This document shows, piece after piece, positions 10,710 through 22,560 of a stretch of DNA of 64,000 nucleotides. Numbering within the stretch: position 1 is the first letter of the stretch; every line of letters starts with the position of its first letter. The notes beneath the pieces were generated by a model. That model searched no databases. It was not told the DNA's origin and saw only the letters and a list, made by a program, of their open reading frames with translations. Both the position numbers and the translations under genes were made by a program. The stretch comes from Ophiosphaerella korrae (taxonomy: Eukaryota > Ascomycota > Dothideomycetes > Pleosporales > Phaeosphaeriaceae), in contig JALNQF010000039.1 in the NCBI GenBank assembly GCA_028456385.1, positions 234,857-298,856 of the forward strand. The letters run 5' to 3'.

Positions 10710-12548
10710 ATGTTTACGTTGACGCTTGCTTCTGTTGCAACCGTCTTACTATCCCCGATACATGGTGCTCTCAGGTTTCTTGGAGTCTTCCCCTCTGAAA
10801 CGGCGAAACTGTTCAGTCCACGTATCGCAGCTGTTGTTGCTCACCCAGTTGTTACAGATCTGACCGTTATACTCTCTTCGGCAGTTTCTCACCCCACCTG
10901 CGAACTAGACCCGCAAATATGGCACCGTGTAGAGAAGGAGCTCTACCTACATACATCCAAGCAGAGTGCATGGCTCTATGTAGCACTTGCAAACGAGGAA
11001 GAGCTTACAGCTGACGACTTGGTGGTTATAGATATCAGAGTCGGCAGGCCGCCTCCTAACCCTGGCTTACGCAATCTATGGGAGAGTCGACCTGGCGGAA
11101 TATGGGTGCTAAGAGGTAGGTTCTCCGGCAAGATTGACCAGGTTGTGACAGAGGTGGATGTTCTCTTTGGCGTAGACGTGGTGGATCCACGACCGCAATG
11201 GACTCTCACGCAATCATCGCTTCAACTTACCGCTCAGCCAGAAGTTCCGGTCGCGAGACTAAGCATACTCCACGGAAGGGCTAAGCCTAACCCGGATGCT
11301 CGGGCGGCTCTAAGAGTCGGGGCGGATGGAAGATTCAAGATTGTCCAGATTTCTGACACCCATATGGTCACCGGTGTTGGAGCATGCAAAGATGCTATTG
11401 ATGCACATGGGAACGGCCTACCGGAGAGCGAGGCTGACCCACTTACAGTAGACTTTATTAAAAAGATCTTAGATGTTGAGAAGCCAGATCTTGTAATTCT
11501 TACTGGAGATCAGGTGCACCACGACATCCTCGACACCCAATCTGCCCTCTTCAAAGTAGTTGCACCTATTATTGAGCGCTCAATCCCATTCGCAGCCGTC
11601 TTTGGCAATCATGATGATGAGGGTCCCCACGCATTATCACGTACGTGAACTCTTTCACACTATAGCTACATAGGAAATGCGATCGACAACACACTTAAAG
11701 ATGCCACACTCTCCTAAAGATTGTCGACCACATTGCCTGTAATGTAGTTATGCAATCCTGATAAGCTGTCCGTTCTTGCTTACTAGATTGCAGGCAAATC
11801 ACAGATGGCAATACTTCAGAATCTACCTTTTAGCCTCTGCGAGCCTGGCCCGGAGCAGGTTGCTGGTGTAGGCAACTTTTACGTTCAGGTTCTGGCTACC
11901 GCCCCGTCAGCGCTCCCGGTATCGACTTTACATTTCCTGGATTCGCATGGTCAAAAAAAAAGCATGATATTCAATGACTATGATCATATCAAGCCATGCC
12001 AAATTGACTGGTTTATGAAAACTTCTGAAGCGCTGCGACGCGCACGTGTGCAGGAAAATAACGATACCAGCTTTCATCTGTCTCTAGCTTTCATACACAT
12101 CCCTCTACCCGAGTTTAACGACCGCCATCTTAGTCTACGAAGCGGCCACCGGAGGGAACCGACTGAAGGCCCCAGCTTCAATTCCCATTTCTATGACACT
12201 TTGGCTAAAGAAAATGTATCAGCGTTAGGCTGCGGACACGACCACATGAATGACTTTTGCGCTTTGCGACAACAAAAGCAACAGGGTGACAGCAAAATCC
12301 CTCTTCCTGGACCTTGGCTATGCTATGCAGGTGCCAGTGGGTTCACGGGATACTGTTCGTACGGCGGAAAGCGAATTCATCGACGAATGCGGGTTTGGGA
12401 ACTCGATACGAATACCAAGAGCTTAAAGACTTGGCAGCGGGTCGAATATGCCAAGGAGAGAGTCAATGAGCTGATGCTTGTGGAAAGTGGGGCGGTGGTT
12501 GATCCGCCTGTGGAAGAAGGTGAAGGCAGAAGCCGTATAGTCAGTTGA
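10710..12548 (+). CDS. Secreted calcineurin-like phosphoesterase (Dcr2/purple-acid-phosphatase-like)
   Basis: Two exons (10710-11640, 11794-12548) and a 153-nt intron give 561 aa. The metallophosphoesterase signature is complete: QISDTHM (about residue 215), LTGDQVHH, FGNHDDE just before the intron, then IPLPEF and CGHDHMND in exon 2, which together supply the Asp, Asn and His ligands of a dimetal centre. The splice joins the LSR..SQMAILQNLP block as in the Dcr2-type family. The N-terminus (MFTLTLASVATVLLS) looks like a signal peptide. I start at ATG 10710; upstream in-frame codons lack an ATG. Members act as extracytoplasmic phosphatases; the yeast relative Dcr2 influences the unfolded-protein response and cell-cycle start. 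The actual substrate is unknown. The intron is longer than neighbours' but in frame. Confidence 0.88.
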
Positions 12549-12793
12549 AGCTGATATCGCTGTGCGGTCCAGCATAAATTACAGGGAAATTGTCGGGCAG
12601 CGGGAGTTTTCAAAATATACTGGTAGCTTGGAAGTTTCATGTTTGCGAGACTAGGGATTGACGGTTTGTCTGATTCTAGAGAAGGCGGAGGGAAAGAACA
12701 ATGTTCATAACGAGAATACATTGAAGGGTAAGCTATCCCATCAGCTGAATGGAGAAACGGAACTAATCTGTGACCATCTATCAGGACTGGTCA

Positions 12794-13260
12794 TCATTGC
12801 ATAGATTCCCGCTCGCCAATTTCGACCATCCGCCTTCCTATTCGTCCTCTTAGATTGTCAGCGCCTGTTTCCTGGTCCTGGCTTCGAAGCCAACCCTCCA
12901 AAACAGTGACGAATTCAAGAACCCAAGGATGCTGTTCCCCACACTGATCTATAGTAATCCGTATCACACGTACCAGAGTCGATACTGCTGCCTCAGTCTT
13001 CCCCTAGCTAAAAATACTCTCTCCGTATACATCTCATGCTCTTGAATCAGCTTATAGGCTTGCTGTGCCATCTCTATCTCTTCGTCGTAGCGTTCCTGTC
13101 TATTCAAATTATGCGTCAGGTTGAGCATCACCCGTGGGGTCGAAAATGCAGGAGGGCCTCGGAGCTCAGCAGAGAGCTCTCTGAGAATCCGTTCTTCTTC
13201 ATGACAGTCGCTTACACCGTACACTAACAGCGCCAGAGAAACGGTGGCGTAGATACTCAT
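12794..13260 (-). pseudogene. Fragment of a fungal Clr5/TPR-type protein
   Basis: The frame 12964-13260 reads TPR-like text (MLNLTHNLNRQERYDEEIEMAQQAYKL-type helices, here cited in parts: HNLNRQERYDEEIEMA, QAYKLIQEHEMYTERV). Just downstream, in a shifted frame (to 12796), comes EAAVSTLVRVIRITIDQCGEQ followed by HPWVLEFVTVLEGWL, which is how the C-terminal TPRs of Clr5-domain and related fungal proteins end. The two parts are separated by a frame break and an apparent small deletion near 13010, and there is no N-terminal DNA-binding region. I read it as a truncated, broken relic; the family assignment is by pattern memory. Confidence 0.5.
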
Positions 13261-13712
13261 TTATGACGAAAGAGAAGAATGGCTAATATTCTAGGGGCAC
13301 AAAATAGCGATGAATATATCTAATTATATCGCCCAGGGCCTCACCGAGGAAGTGGAAGATGCTTGAAAAGATTTATGTTAACAAAAAAGTAATATTGTTT
13401 AAGTATACTACACCCAAATGCTGTTGGCGATTGCTGTCTCAATCTTAGAGAGTCGATCTTTCGCGATCTTTGAAGCCATCGTTACCTTGATGTACCCAAG
13501 GCTTCCCTCCGCTTTATTGGTCTGCACAATTTCGTCTGGATCTGAGCACCTGGAGGTATGAAGCTTTAGATTTTTCTAGTACGGCATAGTTCTTCGTAAC
13601 AGTCACGAGGAGTTATCTTCCGGGAAACTTTGGTTTCCTCATCGGCAATTCGAACTCCTCGGGACACTATTGCAAAAATTGTTCTACCAACGGCCGAGGT
13701 ATTTTAGGATTT
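13261..13712. other. Intergenic, AT-rich
   Basis: No ORF above background, no repeat and no RNA gene recognised between the two minus-strand relics. Confidence 0.4.
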
Positions 13713-14681
13713 TCATTCCCACGGCTGTCCTAATCCTGACTTATCGTCTAGTGCTGGCTTGAGATCCTCAATCTCTTTCTCTTTACCACTATTATAATTA
13801 CTATTATTTGCATCTAAAACACATACTCTTGCATGCTCTAAGTCGATGAACTTTAGCCCCTCTGTTGTAATAAGAATATTGTATTTATTGATATCTCCAT
13901 GAAATGCTCGTTCACGATGGAGCCTTTCGAGCCCTCTCTGACAAGCGGCTGCATTGTTAGTAGAAGGAACATGACCAACGATCATTTCGCAAAGAAAGTC
14001 AACAACGCGATCCTTTTCACAAGCGTACCTAACGATCTTTGACACAAGATTACTACCTCGTGTAACAAAATGATATACTTCTATTTCTTGTTTGAGCGAG
14101 AAGAATTCGTGAGCAAATGTTGCAATTTTGAGGATGCGGGTATCTGATCCACACACTGCACCTAGAAGACGCGCTCTTTGAATTAATAAAGTGTGTGTAG
14201 CTTAGTTACCTGAAGGAACGGATAACCTTCAGGACATTCGGTTCGGCATAGCTTGTGTGGCCGCGATGTGTCCTGTATGCATCGAATCTGACCGTTATCA
14301 TTGCGAATAGTTAGAGTAGTCCAGACCTGATTCCATTCTGAATACGACTGAAGATTTTTGAGCAGCGATGGGCTGCGCGTTCGTGCGTCTTTAGGGATTA
14401 TAGTCGGGTCTTTGACTTAGACGTAGACAATTCTGCCGCCGTCTCGGTTGACATCTCGCTGTATTCGATAACAACATTCAGACTCGTCCACGAGTCAATG
14501 CAGCATCCTGTCTGAGGATACCACGAGAGCCATCTTGGTCGATAACGCAAACACTTTTTCCAACAGCAGCAGGAAAGTACTGGTATTTGGAGGGGCTTCC
14601 AGTAAGAGGTGTAGAGGAGTATACCGTAAACGCGTGGTGCAGTGGGCAACAGTGGGTGGAGATATGCGAAAAGAACGACAT
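13713..14681 (-). pseudogene. Broken fungal kinase-like-fold gene (often annotated 'alpha-galactosidase A'-like)
   Basis: The 3' frame (13713-14156) contains a protein-kinase-like catalytic loop, LERLHRERAFHGDINKYNIL, followed by LKFIDLEHARV where kinases have the DFG region. The His-Gly-Asp variant and the fungus-specific surroundings match a common uncharacterised fungal family with a kinase-like C-terminus. Upstream pieces of the same protein lie in three different frames: CVIDQDGSRGILRQDA (about 14530), NVVIEYSEMSTETAAEL (about 14440) and KDARTRSPSLLKNLQSY (about 14380). An intron with GTAACT donor near 14210 does not keep the frame. At least two frame breaks make this a pseudogene. Catalytic activity was never certain for this family. 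Confidence 0.6.
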
Positions 14682-15397
14682 ATGGGAGGCTAGAAGAAGG
14701 AATATAAGCAGCTGGACGGCATGGAAATTCAGGGAGGTATCATACCACGCCTCGGGGTTTCGACTCTTGTACTGAGGTAAACGAGGAATCAGGGAGTCAC
14801 TGACGACTAAGAATGCGATTGGATTATTAGGCTCCGTAGGTCTTCGGTCTGCCTTTACTGTTGCCTCTGCAATTCAGGCCGAGCGATTAAAGGCATCTTT
14901 GTGTGTTGTGCATTGTGATTGACGCTGGCTTGCCTCGCGCAGGGTCGGCACTCCGTGCCTCAAAAGGCCAGATCTTTATTCTTCCGCTCAGCCGAGCCAC
15001 CAGTTACAGACTTACTCTCATAGTTATGTACTAAGCGAAACAGGATAGAAAACTAAGACTATAAGTGCATTTCTACTTCCTTGAGGTGTAAGTCCTCTTT
15101 TCGTTACGGCGTGGTTCTCGCTACCAGCAAGGATTAGATAAAGCGTGCTTATAGTAATTATACATAACTTTACACTCTCGCATAGAAGAGACATTAGTTG
15201 TACGAATAGTAGAATTACGTTAGAGAGGAACACGTGGTGCTAGTCAAGGGCTCAGACCTTCGTCGAAACTCCTCGATCATACTCATAAACAATGTTATCG
15301 TGCTGTTGTTGTCCACCATATCATTACGTCAAAGACTTTATAGTATATTTTGTTTTTGGATTGTATCAAGCTAGATTTTGAAAAAATTCTCGCATGT
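14682..15397. other. Gene-poor stretch
   Basis: Only short, unconvincing frames are present. Nothing recognised on either strand. Confidence 0.4.
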
Positions 15398-15591
15398 TCA
15401 CGACTTCTCCTTCTTCGAGAATGGTAAGCCGTATTCCGTGCGAACAAACTCGACGACTTCAGCGTCGTTAGTGGCAGGCTTAATCTCACTAAAGAATGAT
15501 TAATATCGCTCACTGAACTGCAGACGAACTATTACCTAGCGTTTTCACAGAACTCGGGGTACATTTTCTGATAAATCTCAGGGGATTCCAT
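15398..15591 (-). CDS. Possible small spliced gene, 48 aa, function unknown
   Basis: Two short exons (15536-15591 and 15398-15488) are separated by a 47-nt intron with GTAATA donor, an ATTAAT branch-like site and TTTAG acceptor. Spliced length is an exact multiple of three and gives a 48-residue acidic/basic product beginning MESPEIYQKMYPEF and ending GLPFSKKEKS. A TATAAA box lies about 100 bases upstream (near 15700) with a pyrimidine-rich leader. There is no signal peptide, membrane segment or family I recognise. It could equally be a remnant exon pair of a larger decayed gene, since the neighbourhood is full of relics. Confidence 0.35.
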
Positions 15592-16756
15592 CTTGCTTCG
15601 AAAGCTAGTCGATGGAAGTCTAGTGATAGCCAGTATGCCATAGAATTGACGATACAAACGGTATCAAGCTTATGAACGAATGAAGGTAGGGCTGTCGAGC
15701 ATTTATATTGGAGCGAAAAGGCGAAGGCACAAGGTAGCATTAGGCTTTATTGTCGGGGATTGTCAGCGCCCTTTTGCAACAGCGTACTCAAGCAGCCTCT
15801 GACCGCCTAGAGGCTAACATGATACCTGACATGTGTATTAAGCAATCACACATGCATCAAACAGTTTGAAACCTACATTGCAGTAGCTTGCATGCGATGG
15901 ACCCACAACCACGTCGCTATAAGCCACTTTTTGACACGTTAGGCTAGATACATCGGTGTGTCGAAGCCCGCTTCGTCCTCATCTTAGCTCCTAATTAACT
16001 TGACCTCAGGCTACCGGGACGTCCTCCCCGAGGTTTCTGGTGGCTCACTCCAAGTAAATATAGTTTTCTCCTTTAACCTTCCTAGCGCAGGCACCGATCT
16101 CAGAGCTTATATGCAGCGATTGGAATAGATGAAGACTAATGTAATTTATAGTGGGCCACGATTGCCAACCTTAGGCCCCAAACAATACCGACGAAACATC
16201 CGTGCGACCATGAGCTCGCCGCTCCATTTACAGATACAGAAGGCCTCAGGAGGCCTTCTACCAGAACATAGGTCATGGATTTGTGGACAATGAAATGACA
16301 GACGATGGTGAAGAAATGCAGGAACGTATGAAAATACTCACGCCGATCCGTACCACCTCAGAACTATATGAGACGATACCTAGAAATAGCAATACATATA
16401 CATCGGGCACGACTTATACTAACTCACCTGAGAGTAGGAGAGAAGGTATTACGTGCGACACTGAGCTGGCTAATGGCCCGCCTTTTCCTCCCCAAAGCGA
16501 TACATGCACTTTGGGAACAGGCCACTTATGAAAAAAAAAAGGTGGAAATAAAGCAATTAAGTAAGGAGGCAAAAGTGTGTAGCTGAAGAACAACTGCTAT
16601 AAGCGGCATCCTTTTCTCCTTCTCACTGCATATCAGTTTACCGCACTCTCACCGACTCCAGACGAGCAAAACTTATATATGTGCCTCGCTATCATCTCAC
16701 CCACATCGCATCAAAATACGCGCGCGTCACCAATTCTACTACGCAATGATAGCCAT
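15592..16756. other. Gene-poor stretch
   Basis: Contains overlapping 70-80 codon frames at 16283-16586 with no recognisable motif, and a small palindrome (AGGCCTCAGGAGGCCT) near 16242-16257. No gene is supported. Confidence 0.4.
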
Positions 16757-17510
16757 TCAGTCTACCAATACCGTAGATGACTTGTCGATATAAGCGGGTG
16801 GTACGCGAAGATACGATTCGGGGTGGGGCATAACCGTCGGTTTCATGGTGCAAACCGAGGAGAATTCCATTTGCATAGAGGTAGTTTGATGCTGTGAATC
16901 GAATAACGGCCGAAGCCCCCAATAATTTAGCGCGGAAACCTTAGCTAAGGACTGATAGGTATACATGGATTCCGAATCCAGTTTTGTTATTTCGCGAACT
17001 AAAGATACAATCCTAGCGGTTTCTGTTGACTCCCTCGGGGTTGGGTAAGGATTTGAATGTGCTCGAGTATCTTTTCTATTACCTACCTTAACTACGCATT
17101 CTCAACCTGCAGAAGCACAATTCGTCAAATACCTTCCGACACTCCCAGAATTTGGGCTTTGTCTGACAGCCGCGACCGAAACATTGCGTTATCTTTCTTA
17201 AGGTCCTCATCCCCTTGCACAAGCGTTTTCACCCTGTCCAGTTCAGTAGTGAGGTTGCGGGCCTGTTTCTCTAGGATAACAATGTAATCCTTCGTTCTCT
17301 ACCATATTGCTCGCTAGGCTTCTCGATCACTCTCTCGCTTTTACTCAAGTTCAGTGGCGGTAAGGATCGCAACGCGTCGCTGATCTTTCTTCGAACCTGG
17401 CTTCTGAAGATTGTGAGCCGAATGTATAGCTGAGAGATAGAAGCACGTACACTTACCGGGTTTGAGACAATGCGACAAGAAGAAAAATGGATTAAAGATG
17501 AAGTATCCAT
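16757..17510 (-). pseudogene. bZIP transcription factor pseudogene
   Basis: From the ATG at 17510, a 53-nt GTAAGT..CAG intron (17404-17456, branch-like GCTCAC) joins into GSKKDQRRVAILTATELE, then a basic region readable as KRESDREA and RTKDYIVILEKQARNLT, and then a leucine-zipper-like coil (TELDRVKTLVQGDEDLKKDN). Three stops interrupt the basic region (near 17338, 17311 and 17299); the latter two are TAG codons where the family has Gln, i.e. CAG to TAG changes. A second in-frame intron (about 62 nt, from about 17127) leads to a tail ending at 16757. Fungal bZIPs with this 'RVxxLTxxxLxRKRxxDREAQR' layout bind DNA as dimers. Here the DNA-binding part cannot be made. Confidence 0.6.
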
Positions 17511-18102
17511 ATTACACAAAGCCTATTAGCTCCGAGGCGGCAGTGCAGGTAAACAGTGCACTTGCTGCAGAGCGATCGAACAATAAAGAAAGTAACTTAA
17601 TCGACAAGAGAGCCGATACAGAACATGTGCGTGATATATCATGGGCCTCTATAATCCCATTTCCTAGAAGTTAAGGACAGCGTTTAGGGATAGCTTTTGA
17701 TAGTCTCAGGAGGGAAATAAAGGCGCAAGACGGGCACACACACAGAAGCGCACAGAAGCGTAAGCTCCAGAAATAAACATGTATAGCATATGCTACTCGG
17801 CCTCATTTCATTTATTGGAAAATATTTGTCGACGTGATGCGAAAGGAAGATGCGACGGTATAGGTGTGACTTGCTGCAAATGCATCCAGATCAGCCACAC
17901 GCACACACTTAAGCTGTATATTCAGTGGGACTCGCGTGCAAAGGTGCTTGTAAAATTGGATCTACTATAATGTTACTTCTGTGGATGACGAGAGTGTTGC
18001 CAGCCTCATTGGGATTACTCTATTGCCCTAGAGAGCGCAGAAGCGAGGATACCAAAACCCCTGGACTTGCGAAACAATGCTCGGCTTCGGATATCACATA
18101 CT
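17511..18102. other. Gene-poor stretch upstream of the bZIP relic
   Basis: Includes the degenerate dinucleotide-like CACACACACAGAAGCGCACAGAAGCG near 17735-17760. No gene is supported. Confidence 0.4.
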
Positions 18103-18700
18103 TCAGGCTTGCTTTCGGCACCATCCTCCTTGAACGTTATCCCACAATAACCTGCAAACCATTCCCGTGATAGTAAGCTGCGTTAGATGACTGGAAGACC
18201 CATCTATTGGCTTATGGGCGCGTATAGGAAGCATATACTCGTACTCCTCACTAGCAAAGATGCTGATTTCGAAGTAGGGAAGAGTCCCCGTATATGTCTC
18301 GCCATCCACTTCATACTCCAACTAATCATCTAAGTGTCTAACAAGTTGAAGCTCTCGCACGATATCTGGTCTGAAATAGCACCCGTTGTCTCCGTCAATC
18401 ATAGCGAGGCAATGACTAGCAATTGACTTTGTCGTGTCTTGCAATTGCTGAACTTTCTCCAAGTGATCGCTATTAGGGTTGTGAAGTAGGTAGGGAGCAG
18501 CAAGTACGGTCGTTGTTCTTAGTGGTCGCTCACTTGGAGTGTGAACGAGATCCGCAGCATCTTCGCCACCAATAACGCCACACACGGTTGGGCTAACCTC
18601 GATGCTTGGCTCGTAAGGCTTCTCTGTAGTTTTTTCTAAGGAAATAGTGTCTGAATCCGGGTCAACGGGGGCTTCCGTGGGGGAAGCGGATCTTGTTTTC
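18103..18700 (-). pseudogene. Unrecognised ORF interrupted by one TAG
   Basis: Reading leftward from about 18700, a single frame runs through PVDPDSDTISLEKTTEKPYE, TPSERPLRTTTVLAAPYLL and IVRELQLVRHLDD. It meets a lone TAG at 18322-18324 and then continues in the same frame through YEVDGETYTGTLPYFEISIF to a stop at 18103. Nearly 200 codons open apart from one stop suggests a real former gene. A possible upstream part (18636-18824) encodes a hydrophobic helix in another frame. I do not recognise the family; composition is ordinary soluble protein. Confidence 0.35.
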
Positions 18701-21334
18701 TCTTCTCCTTAGGCCTGGTCTGTGGCTGGGTCGTTATAGCCCGCTGTTGGCAAATCAAAAAGGAGATTTGAGTAAATATTATCATAACAACATTCAGTAG
18801 TATATGTAAGAGTGGCTGCATCATAATTGGTATGGAAGCAAGAGATCATAGTACGTATCTGGATCTTTTATCTTTTACCCTCGTCATCTAGCTCGACTTG
18901 GAAGACAGCGCTCGAAGAGGCTCTGCAGAGGCGCGAACTGCGGTGAGATGTGGCAGAGATACCGCATAAAGTTGAGAGCTAGAACGGTGGTCCTCCAAGA
19001 AGGCAGTGAATTGATACATGATGCCTGTGCTGACATGCAGAAGCTGATAAGGCTCAGAAAATTTGACACGGGATCGCTACGACCGACGGTCGAACGGTTC
19101 TCGCCGATCGCACGCACACAGAACGCGCCTGTGGGAAAGCAACCGGTGAAGCACAGGGTAAAGTCTCTACCGTTCGGTCAGAGGCGGGGAAGGCGATGAC
19201 TCATGTGAACACATTTGCATAATCAAGATATAAGGTCGTGAGGGGTCGGATTATAGAACAGTGGAAAGCCACGAGGGCATGGACGCTGTCAGCTCCTCCG
19301 TCCAAACAAGGGGCCGATAAATAGACTAAAACCTCGCACCAAGCATGAGAGCCACTGACACAAAATATTGGTAAGTTTGACAAAAAATGAGTTGGCCTTT
19401 ATGGATCATATGCGTCCCGGCAAGCTGGGTCTACGGTAGAGCAGACCCTAAATGAGCATTTGAGTGCATGGGGCGTTGCAAGGTCATCACGTTGACGCAT
19501 ATGTCACTCCACTAGCATGTCCACCACTATGCTCGTTAAACATAGACAAAGTGGTATGAGGGCTTCAGGGCCACCTAGTGGCATCTTCGGACATGTTCAT
19601 AATGAGAAAAGGTGTAATTATAAAAGACTACAAAAACAACAAATGACTCGAATGAACGAATTTGCTGATCGCATTAAGAGTGGAAGGCAAAAGAGCGAGA
19701 GATCTTTACCTTCTTCTCTGGCAGACGGCGGTGGTCTTCATTGTGTACAACACATCCAAGTGGATAACCGGTCCAAAACGAAGACAGCATACAATAGTAG
19801 GTCTTGTGTAGATGATATGCTTTTTCATAAACATCCTCACCCAAAATAGATTTTGTATGCTCCTTCATGTGCTCGCGGGAGCAACATACGAGCTAGGCGA
19901 GGAAATCCGTTATTTCGGGTTGGTGATAGCTGTGTGCTCGTATCGAGCTCGTTATCTCATGCGAGACTGACACCGTCTAGGCGATTGAAACTTTTTTCGG
20001 TTGTGGTTCTCGTAATCCACAACGTGAACCATGACGGAAGCCATCCAAAACAGCCGGAAACTCTCTCATCTTCCTCGACACTTAAGTTACGCTGGATCTC
20101 CTGGTTTATCTTTGGAGCAGTCCATTTCTCGGAGAACCCCTTAATGACGATGGCAAGCGCTATCTCTCTCTGTAATGATCGTGCGTTCGCCTTGCAAGAA
20201 GGTGCGGAAGCCCGGCCCATTCTGGTGACGGTAAGTGGCTCAGAAGAAGGCAGACGATGATGCAGGACTTTCCAGTGAACGATCGAGATGATGGTATGAA
20301 GGACGTCTCAGCCTTGCTAGGGAGTGTGCATCATATATCCTGCAGATCAGCCAAACTGTGCTCTTGGGCTCACTGTCAAGGCTACCACTTGTTGACAAGA
20401 TGGATTTCTACATTGTATGCCCACCAGAACCTCAATGAAGAGACGAGGTTCTTAGAACTAACAGAGGCGCACTACGCACCTGAGGTCAGCTGTGACGCGG
20501 GCTCCAGGAATTAGCCTGACAGCTTAACTTGTGGGTTCCTCATGCTAAAACAAGCTGTTGAACCGGAGTGCAAGCTGATGGACGCGCCATATCCTGCATC
20601 TGATATGAAGAACTGGGGCACATATAGCACGTGCCTTTGGGGCCTTTGCAGCAAAATCAATCTATTCTACCAAAAGAAGGGGGGGTTGCAGGGTCAATCG
20701 GACAGATCACATCGCGCTCAGCGCGATTGACTAGCAATTCATTGCAATCATGCTGAAGGTGAAAGACAGTGCACAAAACAGTGTGTCTTAGCGGCTTTTG
20801 GAGGGTTATAGAGTTGCAATGATATATAAATACTAGGACGATTGCGACGATGAGATCTTGGCGTGCGGCTCAGCTTAGGCAATTTCTCGACGAGCGACAC
20901 ATAAGTAATGCCCCAAAGAGCGCTCAGAAGGAGAAAGATTTGTACATAGCATCGCATAGTTTACTCAATCCTTCTTATTAAATGCTCTGTTACTCTCCCT
21001 TATATTTAGAGATTAAGGTTGCGTCGGTGGCGACAAGACTGTTGCCGTGGGCATGTCACTTGAGGTACCTTTGTAGATACGTCAGCAAGTCTGCAGACTA
21101 AAGATGACACACTAGTAAGGAGGATGGCTGAATCGCTCCGGCCACAGGGTTGTAGAGATTGAGCGTCTTCCGCGGCGTTGATGGGTAGTGTCAGGACGAG
21201 GTGTTGTCGCGAAGGGCGCCTTGGCGGCTACGTGACTGAGTCAACCAAAGCGGCCCCAGCTGCTAAACCGCGATCAGCCTCCGCCACAGCCAGCGTGCAA
21301 CTCCACGACTCCGTGCAATTCCACGCACGACTCC
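18701..21334. other. Long gene-poor stretch
   Basis: About 2.6 kb with only short frames, none with recognisable motifs. A minus-strand frame at 19957-20220 and a plus-strand frame at 19853-20260 overlap each other and neither is convincing. The last 150 bases lead into the gene at 21335. It is probably degenerate former coding or transposon sequence. Confidence 0.4.
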
Positions 21335-22560
21335 ATGCAACAGGCTGCTATGTCTTCGTCGCGAAATCGGCAAGAATCAAATCAAAACATCACCCCACCT
21401 TCGAGCTTTGCAGACCTACCATTGACGCCGCCATCGACCGACGAGAAGCCCTTCGCGCAAGCCCCTCGTGTTATCGCGCTCTTCTACGAAATTCAGGCTG
21501 GAAAGCATAGCAACCGAGGACCGTGGATTGAGTTTCAGCTTGCAGAAGGAGAATACGATAAGATAGCGCATCTGCTTAGCCAAGACGAGGAGCTGCTTGG
21601 GTTTGTAGAAGACAAGATAAGGTAAGTATACTTGAGAAATTATAAATATGGCAGCTAACAAAGAAGATCGGCAGGTATGATTATAACGCGGAAAGACACC
21701 AGCTTGTCATTCGCATGCCTACAGCCGTGCACGAAATGTTTATCGCCCGCATTGAGAATGCCGTGTTCAGTCAACTCAAATCAATCTGTGAAGGATCCGA
21801 CGATGCAGCAGCTTTTGCCCAGAGAGTAAACCTAGCTCGATCTACTAATATATATTTCCCAGTTGAGAACGATTTGTCTGGCAGAAAGTCGAAACACGAC
21901 CCAGACGCGTCTTTCTGGCATAATAGGGCACAATACCCTGGGGTCATTATTGAAGTGGCATATTCACAAAAGAAGAAAAAGTTAGACCGGCTGGCTGAAT
22001 GCTACCTCCTCAACTCAGACGCCAGCGTACAGGCAGTTGTTGGGCTGGATATTGAGTATGGCAAGAAAGGTTCGCGAAAGGCAACGTTATCGGTGTGGCG
22101 AACCCAAATGTTTCGTACTGCTACTGAAGATGAGCTACGAGTAGTGAAAGAGGTCGCGGATGAGGTAAACTACATCATTCTTTTGACATTGATATTCTGA
22201 TGTTGGCACCAGGCCCTCCGTGACGATCAGGGGAACACTACCAACCATCCAGGCCTACGGCTTCGCCTTAGCGATTTCGCGTGCGAAGAATTAGTGCAGA
22301 GGGAGCTTGGAGACCAAAATCGAGAAATACATATTTCGGGTCAACAGTTTTGCCAATTTCTCGCCGCGGCGGAGAGTAAGGTACAACAAGCGGGATCACT
22401 TGTCAAGCACTCGCTTGCTCCTGGTGTTAAGAAGAGGAAGCGGTCGGAAACACCTCCGGAAGAGATTACTTCCGGTGATGAAGCGCGATTCATTGAACAA
22501 GAGAGGAAAGCAGCGAAGCGTATGGATATCCAGGACTCCAATTACGATGGTATATCCTAA
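21335..22560 (+). CDS. Uncharacterised fungal protein with PD-(D/E)XK/Uma2-like nuclease pattern
   Basis: Three exons (21335-21621, 21675-22164, 22213-22560) with 53- and 48-nt introns give 374 aa; every junction is GT..AG and in frame. The middle exon carries the recognisable core: an acidic KHDPDASFWHN followed about 15 residues later by GVIIEVAYSQKKKKLDRLAE, then VVGLDIEYGKKGSRKATLSVW. The D-(x)n-E-x-A pattern with a nearby basic/Gln tail resembles Uma2-like PD-(D/E)XK nuclease folds; that is inference, as the usual Lys is not obvious. The C-terminus is basic (KKRKRSETPPEE), a possible nuclear signal. Families of this kind are multicopy and lineage-specific in Dothideomycetes as I recall. 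It stands intact in a region otherwise full of pseudogenes. Confidence 0.75.

Noticed and set aside
17299..17375. A possible 75-nt intron that would splice out the three bZIP stops
   Set aside because: The donor (GTTGCG) is weak and the removed text itself reads as bZIP basic region, so stops in an exon are more likely.
19853..20260. 135-codon plus-strand ORF overlapping an 87-codon minus-strand ORF
   Set aside because: Neither strand shows a motif or splice-supported extension; the region looks degenerate.
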